From assembly GCF_029784135.1 (NCBI RefSeq), contig NC_073744.1, forward strand, positions 80,393,935 through 80,457,934: a stretch of 64,000 bases of DNA, read 5' to 3'. The number at the start of each line of letters is the position of its first letter. Within the stretch, counting starts at the first letter, position 1. The notes beneath the pieces are model-generated. The model did no database searches. It worked only from the letters and a program-made list of their open reading frames with translations, and was not told the DNA's origin. This DNA is from Toxorhynchites rutilus septentrionalis. Its lineage: Eukaryota; Arthropoda; Insecta; Diptera; Culicidae. The position numbers and the translations under genes were made by a program. Of this stretch, positions 54,025 through 62,641 are shown piece after piece.

Positions 54025-55121
54025 GTAGCCAGTTATCGCGGGGACGTTTCCAACAAACATATGTTTGTTTCTGTGACTCGGACTCCGATTTTTATCATAA
54101 CCAACAATATGAACGCGCAGCTATACGCCAAAGAATCCCTGAAAAACGTGTTTTTTTTTATATATTTATTTATTTATAATGATACTACATCCCATTGAGA
54201 GATTAGATCTTCTTCACAATTTTTCGCCAATAGTCCCGATCCATGGCTGCAGTTCTCCAACTCCCGGCTGCACCGATTCTTGCCAAGTCCTGCTCCACCT
54301 GGTCCAACCACCTCGCTCGCTGGGCTCCTCTCCTTCTTGTTCCTACCGGATTCGATGCGAACACCATCTTTGCAGGGCTGCTGTCCGGCAATCTTGCAAC
54401 ATGCCCTGCCCATCGCACTCGTCCAGCCTTGGCGACTTTCTGAATGCTGGGTTCGCCGTAGAGTTGCGCCAGTTCGAGGTTCATTCTCCTTCTCCATACT
54501 CCGCTTTCCTGTACACCACCGTATATTGTTCTGAGCACTCGGCGTTCGAAAACTCCAAGCGCTTGTGAGTCCTCTTCAAGCATCGTTCATGCTTCGTGCC
54601 CATAGAGAACAACCGGTCGAATTAGGGATTTGTACATGGTACACTTCGTACGGGGTCGGAGTTTGTTGGACCTCAAGGATTTGCGGAGCCCATAGTAGGC
54701 ACGACTTCCATTGACAATGCGTCTTCGAATTTCACGGCTGTTGTTGAAAAACGTGTATTGCCGTTGATTAGGCCCCACAGGGGTCGGGGGGTAAAATATT
54801 GGTCGGATTGGGCGAGTTGCCACTACAGTAAGAATGCACAAATCGGATACTGCGACAACGGCGTAAGTCTTTGAGAAAGAGATGAACCTACCAAACTGCA
54901 ATAAATTCCCCCCAATCAAAATGTATTGGGACACCATCAAAGCTAAACTGAAGAAGAAAAATGAAATGACTAACAATGATGCAGCAGTCGATGAGATTGA
55001 TCAGCCGCTTGTGCAGAAGCTGATGGAACGTATCAAGCCCAAAGTTAAAATTTTATTCGAGAGGATTAATGGCGGGTTTACATTAGGAAGATCTATCCCA
55101 ACTAACAATTCCCCATCAGTG
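54025..55121 (+). pseudogene. DD37E-type transposase relic carrying LINE insertions
   Basis: With the LINE at 54152-54744 removed, the frame reads TNNMNAQLYAKESLKNVYC, then RGRGVKYWSDWASCHYSK (second catalytic D), a frameshift near 54868, and MNLPNCNKFPPIKMYWDTI followed by KAKLKKKNEM and KLMERIKPKVKILFE. These correspond to TMTSEVYKKECLQKR, FLPDLASCHYSK and NPPNCPQFRPIEKYWAI in the intact DD37E transposase at 31.7 kb. The catalytic Glu of PIEKYW is Lys here (PIKMYW). The coding sequence probably extends left to about 53850, but is weak there. No terminal repeats were found. Confidence 0.8.
54152..54744 (-). mobile_element. 5'-truncated LINE (copy 5 of the GHVxR family) with TSD
   Basis: A 12-bp duplication TGAAAAACGTGT flanks it (54140-54151 and 54745-54756), with the poly(A) side at the left. 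The minus-strand coding runs from the NNSREIRRRIVNGSRAYYGL block through LIRPVVLYGHEA, RRVLRTIYGGVQESGVWRRR, EPSIQKVAKAGRVRWAGHV and GTRRRGAQRARWLDQVEQDL to a stop near the 3' UTR. Only one frame change is evident (near 54585), so it is the least decayed of the five fragments. Confidence 0.88.
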
Positions 55122-56037
55122 TGACGTTTTGATAATAGTTTTGTTCTGCACTATGTTTGATAATGCCTGAACTATTTGCAATCAAAATGTCTATTCAAAC
55201 CTTGTTCACGCAAATTAGGAGAAATTATTAAGCTGTTGCCTATATTGTTCGTTAAATGCAAATTAAAAACGATTATCCAACTCCATTGTGTAGCGGAAAC
55301 GTTTACTCGATCATATTTGGATTCGTTTAGCTCAAATCAGATGATCGTTGTGTGATTTCATTAGTTTTATGAGGGCGATAGAAATTATACGTTACGTTTA
55401 TTCGACCTGACACAAATGCGAACCAGCAACCAGCAACGTTCACAAAAATTCTATAAATAGAATTCTGTTTTAGCATCTTGACATACGCTTGCTTTTGATG
55501 AGCTATAAAAAAAAAGTTAAATAAAGTGGCCGATTGCTTTACTCTTATTCAATCAGCCCTTCCCTTTGCCATTTGCTATGAATCTCATTCGCATGTATTT
55601 TGCTGTGAAAATAGGAATTAGAATTATTTTATACAACACACATACCTTCTTCACTGCCGAGATTCAAACCCATGACATTTGCATCGATAATCCTCCATCG
55701 AACCATTTGCTCCGTTAGACCACTTAAACGTTCAATCTAAATCTCTCCTACTACTACAGCAGGGCATTCGCAACGGAATCATTGGTTAACGCAGCTGTAT
55801 AAATAACGGAGTCGAACACGAGCCTCGAAAACGCTTGCAGCTTGCTTATTTCAGTAGTACGTCATGTGTTGTACAAAAACTGCTTTGCAGTTGAAGACAC
55901 GTTATGAGATATCATCTGGGTACACTGCTCCACGGTACTCGGAATACTGCACACAAACCGTCAAAATCGTTTTTGTTTACAATCTGCTACCAATGTGGTT
56001 CTCTCCGTTTTTCTTGTCCGTGTTAATACGTGTAAAA
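55122..56037. other. upstream region of the DUF4806-like gene
   Basis: It contains a tRNA-like SINE relic (55640-55735). A TATAAATA string is at 55797-55804, but the nearest arthropod initiator-like TCAGT is ~50 bp downstream, too far for a standard TATA-Inr pair, so no promoter is called. No terminal inverted repeat matching the region beyond 59.9 kb could be seen. Confidence 0.4.
55640..55735 (-). mobile_element. tRNA-like SINE head relic
   Basis: The minus strand shows an A-box-like TAAGTGGTCTAACGG and, 55 bp later, a B-box-like GGGTTTGAATCTC, a spacing compatible with a pol III internal promoter. No tail or target duplication was found. Confidence 0.45.
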
Positions 56038-57728
56038 ATGAACAAAGGTTAGCAACTGTTTATAATAAATTCAATAGTATTGCCCAATCTTATCAAATTC
56101 ATTTTAGGAGATTACTTCAACGTTGTGCAAACATTAGAGGCAGGGACTCCGATGCTGTCGGTGGTTCCGCATCAATGGATAAAAGGGAAGTTTCTGTTAT
56201 GGCCTGGGAAGAATGCTAGCGTTATATGTAAAGATGTTTCTTCGAAACCTACTGCTTCTTGGACAAAAATTCCCTGTATAGTTAAGAGGAAGTACATTCC
56301 AACATACGCTGAAGCGGAACAGGAGGCCGCTGATTTATCGGGAATGTCCACAGATGTATCAGACTACATACCGAAGATAAAACATGCAAAAAACGCCAAG
56401 ACTGTTGCATCCAGAAAGAGTTATGATTTTAATCACCTCATGGGTAAATGTATGTGTCTCTTTACATAAAAAAATGTGTTGCAGAGCTTATTTTATCTGT
56501 GTTTTTTCACAATTCAGCCGGCTCATGCTCTCCATATTTTCATCAAGATGCATCCACACAAAATCAACTAAATCCTCCAGCTGCTGTCTCTCAGCCATTA
56601 GACAGGCTTCGCCTCCAATCTGAACCTACAAAACCGCCGCAGGACTTTCAAGAAGAAGTGAACCGACGATCTTCTCAACAATATCAACAACCTCAGCCAA
56701 TCTTCGAAGTTATCAATCAAGATAACCTTTTGCAGCAGAGCGCAATGGAAGACAACCTTATTTCCGGAGGATACGTGCTGAATATTGAGCAGGTATGGGA
56801 GTGCCAAAATACCGATTGATCATTAGTGAAACTTTTTGCTTTAATTTTTAGCCTGTGATTAATGACGATATAATCGTACAGCAGATTTCAAAAAAAATTG
56901 AAGACGAATGCAAGAAAACTAAAAACGAAATGATCAGTACGTTTGAATCTATGCTGGCGAAGACTGTAGCCGCATTGAAAAGCGATTTTGATATGAAATT
57001 GGCAGCCGCGTTCCGTCTTCGAGAGAACCAGGATAGAGTATGTCATGAAACGAAATTGGCGAAACCTTTATCAACAATTTTGTAAGTGTAACGTGTATCA
57101 AATTTACTTAAAATATTTTTTAATTTATGTAATTTCAAGGTCATCTTCATGCAAAAAATCATTGGTCATACTGGAGACAACTGTAATGGATATAACACAT
57201 GTTACTCTTTGATTGACCAATTCTTCGACCGCAAGATCATGTTGCATTGCTCGTGGAGTGGGGGTAGCAAGAGCGATACCCCTAAATTTGCAATAAAAGA
57301 ATGCAAAAACATCCTGAACGTATTTTTTAGAATTGTTCATAATGTGAATCCCAACTTTTCTAAAAAATTGCTGGAGGATGTTTTTAAACAAGTTTTGCGG
57401 AATTCGAAAGCACGGAGTCAAGCAAAAGGCTTGCGTCATTCATCGATCCATCGCCGTGGCAAGCGGATGGCGGAAAGGTCCATTAAAAGTAAGATGACTT
57501 TGCTTTTACAACTTGTGTCTATAATAATTTATTGAATACTTTTTAGGTTCAAGCGATCTTGATAAATCCAGCCTATCAGAAGGCCATTATCCTAGTACAA
57601 ATAGAACAAAAGAAGAAAACGTCGAACAGGAATCTGGGAACGTGAAATATGAAGATGATGGAGACACTGATGACAACAATTATGGTGACGATGAAAATGA
57701 CGGCAACGATGATAGTGAAGTTGACTGA
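56038..57728 (+). CDS. six-exon gene, DUF4806-type protein (apparently intact)
   Basis: Exons 56038-56047, 56108-56443, 56518-56792, 56852-57037, 57140-57488 and 57547-57728 give 445 codons with every junction in frame and GT-AG sites (donors GTTAGC, GTAAAT, GTATGG, GTATGT, GTAAGA). For exon 4 the donor GTATGT at 57038 keeps the frame; the nearby GTAAGT at 57082 does not. Residues 1-115 (MNKGDYFNVVQTLEAG...VVPHQWIKGKFLLWP) match the N-terminal domain of insect DUF4806 proteins. About 115-207 is Gln/Pro-rich, 207-269 probably coiled coil (KKIEDECKKTKNEM). Residues 270-385 (FFDRKIMLHCSWSGGSK, NILNVFFRIVHNVNPNF) resemble the DUF4806 domain, and 386-445 is an acidic tail. An AATAAA lies at 57798. 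Function is unknown; DNA or chromatin binding is inferred. It is convergent with the transposase-like gene. Confidence 0.75.
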
Positions 57729-58005
57729 TGACAAGATGACAAGGATATCGCTTCTCGGCCTAAAGGCTAAGATCAAAGAAAAGATGACAAGGATGAAAAT
57801 AAAGAATATAACGCTGCACGTTACGAACTGCCTAGGTATTTTATTTCTTTCCATAATTTACATATTATTTGAAGCGCTTTTTTTATTTATCGTACATATA
57901 TATAACTGTTTTTCCTTGTTTTATGTAATAAAAATGTTTGCAGACTGTCTCACGAAAAAGTATATGAATGTAATAAGATTGTGATTTTTGATATATTTCA
58001 TGATA
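57729..58005. other. spacer between convergent genes
   Basis: The 277-bp AT-rich spacer contains AATAAA signals for the + strand gene (57798-57803, and TAATAAAAAT near 57926). No other feature was seen. Confidence 0.5.
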
Positions 58006-59906
58006 TTATCCTGCACAAATTGTATGGAGAAGTGGAAGTAATACAATGGTGTTTTGTGTGTAAGGAACCGCTACGAATTTGCAAGTAATATCGTTTATGT
58101 TATATGTTTTACCTGATTTCAAAAATAATTTTACTAGAAAAATATACAAATATGATGAACGAATGGGGAGCTCGAAAAAGTTGGAGTAGTTCTGTACGGG
58201 ACAGCCATGCAAAGTAATACCACCGTTACAATCAGTCGTAGCATCTATCATTTTTACAATCTCTAAATTTTTCGTTAAGAACCAAGCATCTTTAAATGAA
58301 TTGCTAATCATAAATTCGTTTTTAATTTCACAGCGAACATAAGATCCTCGTCTGATTATTTTCGGAGTAATGTTTTCGGACATTTTGTCTCCTCTCTCGT
58401 GTATCGCGTTCCTCTCGAGCATCCTGTTTACAACCTCGCATTTTGCGATGGATTTCTTTCGGTAATTTTATGCTTTCTATTGCAGCTGACAACCGTTGTA
58501 TATGATGACTACTGAATTTTCCTGTATAACCTAGATTACCCACTTGCCATCCTGTTAATAAGCGTTTCATGACTCCTAACTCTAATAGATGCAATGGATC
58601 GGCAACCACGAAATCCTTGATCATATCGAGGCCTGGAATTCTTTGTAAAGGTGATTCCTGAGTGGTGTGATGCTTCCCATAACCTTTCCTACGGAATATC
58701 GCATCAGTGCGCAATGGACAATGGAGAGAAGGAAACACTACCGTGCGAGACAAATAAGAATACTCTCCATTTATTGTACACTTCAGGCATCCATCTTTTC
58801 CGTTGAAGTTCACGACTCCTGAAAATGAAGAGTTCAATATCAGTTGTGCAGTACATTCTTCATACACAGGACATTATTTCATGGGTTAGCGTGATTATAT
58901 AGCCCATACATAATTTAAGATAATTACTTTATCCACCTTTGACGAAAGCTCGCGCTGGAGAATCGCAGATGAAGCATCTCAATTTTATGCTGATAGTGTG
59001 ATCATTAACGACAATGCCATTTTCTAGACAAGGAATGATTTCATCTACGAAAGGTGTTAGGAACTCGTTGACGTCTGTAGGTTTGCTCTTCCCATAGAAT
59101 ATTCCTATTGGCAATGCTTGCAAGTAAGGAAATTCATGAACGTTGCATAAAATTGGCCAAAGTTGAAACTTAGAGCTTTTATGTACGGGTAAACCATCAA
59201 TGTTAATATTGATACTAATCATAATATCAGTAGATAAATTTTTGAACCATTTCTCCAAACATGCTTTAAATCCGTGATGCCAATATTTACCACCCCCTAT
59301 CGGTATGCACAGTTTACCGGTACTTTGTGAAGTTTCAAGAAGGGTTCTTGGATCCAAAGGCAGGTTGTCGTCATGGTATTGTTGTTTGATCAATATAAGT
59401 AAATCTTTTAAAGCATGATGAGTTATATTATGACGAAGCGCCCACATTCGTAGGGCTTCATCTGAATTACTGCTGTGCTGAGGATTATGAAAGTCACTTA
59501 AATCTTTAGACGATTCGTTTGGTGGTTCACAAAATGTTTCGTTCGTTGTTCGTTGTTTATGTTTGTTGTCATCATTAGATACTTCAGAGACGAGGTTAAT
59601 GCAAATATCATTAATACTTGCTGGTGTATTCTTGTCTAGAATAGATATATAAATTTATAATTTGAAACATGTATTCAAGTTTCGTCAATGTATGCTTGTG
59701 TTCAATGAATTATACATACGTGTTTCAACATTTTGCCGAATGGAAGAATTTTCTGGTACTGAATCGGAATCTGAGCCATAATTGCTGTTTCCCGAGTAAG
59801 TTTGGGAATATAAATGCCTTAGAGTGTTTTCATATTGCTTACGTGTTTTTATCAATTTTCGGTGATACGCTCCACTTTTTTTATACTTTTTATATATTTT
59901 ATCCAT
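58006..59906 (-). pseudogene. spliced transposase-like gene (animal Transposase_21/CACTA-like), internally deleted
   Basis: Exon 1 (59906-59720) encodes MDKIYKKYKKSGAYHRKLIK and a Ser-rich tail; exon 2 (59635-58937) and exon 3 (58818-58435) follow in frame with GT-AG sites (donors GTATGT, GTGGAT). Exon 2 carries IGGGKYWHHGFKACL, ISININIDGLPVHKSSKFQL (likely first catalytic Asp), FLTPFVDEI and LRCFICDSPARAF (likely second Asp). Exon 3 carries NFNGKDGCLKC, HCPLRTDAIF and DFVVADPLHLLELGVMKRLL. The family normally continues for 150-200 residues after IHRKMRG, including the last acidic residue. Here only ~70 bp follow before the family's C-terminal block (58370-58006: SYVRCEIKNEF, FKDAWFLTKNLEIV, LLPLLHTI) in another frame. 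It is therefore a deletion derivative, not a working transposase. The catalytic assignments are by analogy. Confidence 0.75.
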
Positions 59907-60260
59907 ATCGAGGTAAACAAATAGCAGAACAGCGCGAGTAATGAACGTCTTTATACCGTGGGCAAACACCGAAACAGAAGCAAAATTTTCAGCAAATCTT
60001 GACAGAACATTAAAAAACTGTAAAACGTTTATTAAGCATTTGTTAAGTATTCCAATGAGCAAAATGTAAATAGTTGAGTAAAAGCTATATTTCAGAATAA
60101 AAATTTCGTTTGTTCAGCTCTTTTCGTGAGTTGTTGAACAAAAACTTTATTTTGGCCTGAACAATCTTTTATGCAATGCATATCGTTTTATTAAGCACTC
60201 TTTACTATTGTTCGATCATAATTCAACTGACTAGTTTAATTGCAGCTAGCGATTGTTTGT
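59907..60260. other. upstream region of the transposase-like gene
   Basis: AT-rich, with no clear promoter element and no terminal inverted repeat matched to the 55-56 kb side. The start ATG at 59906 was chosen over the upstream in-frame ATG because the basic MDKIYKKYKK start fits the family better. Confidence 0.4.
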
Positions 60261-60261
60261 T

Positions 60262-60560
60262 GGGATAGCTATAGATGGATTTATTCACGTGAAAATAGGT
60301 GTAAACGGGTGAGAATAAATATGATACACTTATTCGAGGTATATATAACTTGAATAAATTCAGCATATGTATACGCTTGTGAATTTCTCACTGGTGAGAA
60401 ATCACTAAAGTTGGATGCAGTTCTACTTCAGGTGAATAAATTCACCTAAGATATGAATATATTCATTAAAGAAGTTCAAGTTAGTGTAAACGGTTGATGC
60501 GATTTCTATAAATCTCATCATATTTCTTCACATGAATATATCATTAGTCTAAACCCACCC
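60262..60560. mobile_element. decayed MITE with GGGTGGGTTTAGA-type end
   Basis: The right end, read inverted, is AGGGTGGGTTTAGACTAATG and continues TATATTCATGTGAAG. The left side (GGGATAGCTATAGATGGATT, TATTCACGTGAAAA) is an imperfect inverted match. The terminus resembles that of the TTA-flanked element at 5321-6690. Boundaries are approximate. Confidence 0.45.
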
Positions 60561-60726
60561 TAAGAATCTTGAATCTATGTTGTATCTTTGAACTACAATG
60601 AGTACAGTGGAATTCCGATTTTCCGCGGTACGGATTATCTGCGAATGCAAGCTCCATAGTGAATATATAGGCCTTCCCCGAATTTGTCAGTTAATGACAT
60701 TTATTTTGGTCATGGCTTTTACATTA

Positions 60727-61710
60727 TCTGACCCAAACTTCCTGTGCGCGCGCTTTATTTTCGAGAGACGAGTATCGATTTTCTCTTCCTCACAACATTT
60801 CCAAGTGCAAACGATGAGATCAGGCTTTAGCACGCGAGCTTGGGATTGGCTCTTTCTCTTTTCTTTCGTAAAATATTGAGAGGTTTTCAGACTTCCTGTG
60901 CGCGTGCGGCTAAAATTCGAGAGACGAGTATTGATATCTCCTCCTCATAACCCCTTCATGTGCAAGCGATGCGACCGGGCTTTTGAACACGAGCCTGGGT
61001 TCGGCTCCTTCTCTTCTCTTCCGAAAAATATTGAGATGAGCTCAAGAATACTTCGTTGCACCTCAACATAAGTGACATTTGGTGCTGTCGAAGGAAGTTC
61101 GGCTTCTGGTGTTAAAATTTTAATCTTCGTAATATGGCACGTAGAACAATTAGTGATGAAGAACTGTTTCACATAAATATCACTAAATATTGCTAAAGTC
61201 ATCCAATCAATTCATTCATTTGTTGCACACAGCTCGCAATGATTGTGTGAGATATGAGGCTGAATAGGGCAAAACACATTGTCTCTTCTGCGTGCTGTGC
61301 GAGATCTCAGAAGGCCTAACCAAATGTCACTTTGAAGCAGGTACACGAGGAAATCTCGCGAGCACTAATGCACGAGCATCTCTTCGTGTACACATCGAAA
61401 CGCGACGAGGCATTTCCTGAACACATCACAACATTTTACGTAAAAGAAGAGAAAGAGCCAATCCCAAGCTCGCGTGCTAAAGCCCGGTCTCATCGCTTGC
61501 ACATGGGAGGGCTGTGAGGAAGTGAAAATCGATACTCGTCACTCGAAATTTCAGCGCGCACAGGAACTCTGCTCGCTCGGATGCCTTCTATCTCGCTCAT
61601 TTGTTGCAGACAGCTCCCAATGACTTTGTGAGATGCGAGACTGGATAACGCAAAACACACTGTCTCTTTTGCGTGCTGTGCGAGATCTCGGAAAGTCTAA
61701 TCTGACCACT
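60727..61710. repeat. cluster of tandem and inverted ~150-bp repeats
   Basis: A ~155-bp block occurs at 60727-60880 and 60888-61035 in the same orientation (CTTCCTGTGCGCG, TCGAGAGACGAGTAT, GTGCAAGCGATG) and again inverted at 61430-61575. A second block (CATTTGTTGCACACAGCTC, GTCTCTTCTGCGTGCTGTGC) is at 61218-61330 and 61600-61710. No coding potential is evident, and short open frames across the arms are by-products. Confidence 0.75.
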
Positions 61711-62641
61711 GATGTACACGAGTGGGTAGATGGATAGTTTAATGATTTCTGTATCGATAAAACATAGTTTTCATGCTGAAATATATTTTTTTCTCCTATA
61801 TTTTTTGTCCTTTATTCGGTTATTACATCCTCGCTCTATGTCAGTGCAAGCGAAGAAAAACAAAATTAAACCAAAATAGTTCGAATTGATGAAAAGTTAA
61901 AGTGATCAGAAAAATAAAGTTAAAGGATAGCTTATTCAAATGATCCTAAAGTATCATTGAGAAAAAGTTATAGAATTTTACATTTGTGTTTCAAATTCAT
62001 TAAATAAATAATGTTTTTGTAATGTTTCAAGGTCCACCGGCGACGAAAAGAAGAAGTTGTTAATAAAATTGTAAGTAGATTAGTTATACATTGAAAAATT
62101 AGATAGAATAATATCAAGTCGAGCAGGTCATTCGCTATCCAACTCTTGACGAGTAAAGTTCAGTTTCGTTATTGTGCGTTGCCACTTTTACTATTGTGCG
62201 ATTGGTATAGTGTACGAGTGAAGGTCATTGCTGTCCGCTTTCGAATCGACCTTTTGTGAAGTGGAACAAAGGAAGCAGCGCTCTTGCAGCTTGCAGCCCT
62301 TGGCGGCTGTTGAACATTGGCATAACGGGATCGCCATCGTGTGGCTGTCGTTAACGGGAATTATCATCACGTGACCGTGTGAGCTATTCTTGCGCTATTG
62401 TGTTGATCCATAGCGCGTAGCCTTTGTCTCTCCCTGGTTAGGGCAGTAGAGCGCGGTATCGGAACAACTTTTATATTAAGGTACACATATTTAATATTAA
62501 TATTATTGTTCAACTCATATGTTCATTGCTTAATATTATCATCATAATTTTTTGTTTGTTTGTTTTGTTATTTATTTTTTTTTTTTGAGATTATTGTTAA
62601 AATCAATAATAGATTAGAAATAAGACAAAAATTTTTGTAAA
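61711..62641 (+). other. unassigned DNA and probable 5' UTR of a LINE
   Basis: 61711-62120 shows nothing recognisable. The segment from about 62125 (GGTCATTCGCTATCC) to 62641 is less AT-rich, lacks other features and leads straight to the ORF1 start, so it is likely the LINE 5' UTR with its internal promoter. The 5' end is not proven. Confidence 0.4.

Noticed and set aside
55797..55804. TATAAATA as promoter of the DUF4806-type gene
   Set aside because: The nearest initiator-like TCAGT is about 50 bp downstream, outside the usual TATA-to-start spacing.
57038..57081. exon 4 of the DUF4806-type gene extended to the GTAAGT donor at 57082
   Set aside because: It shifts the frame of exon 5; the GTATGT donor at 57038 keeps all six exons in frame.
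57649..57984. 111-codon frame, Met/Lys-rich
   Set aside because: Out-of-frame shadow of the acidic last exon of the DUF4806-type gene (GATGAT/GACGAT repeats read in another frame).
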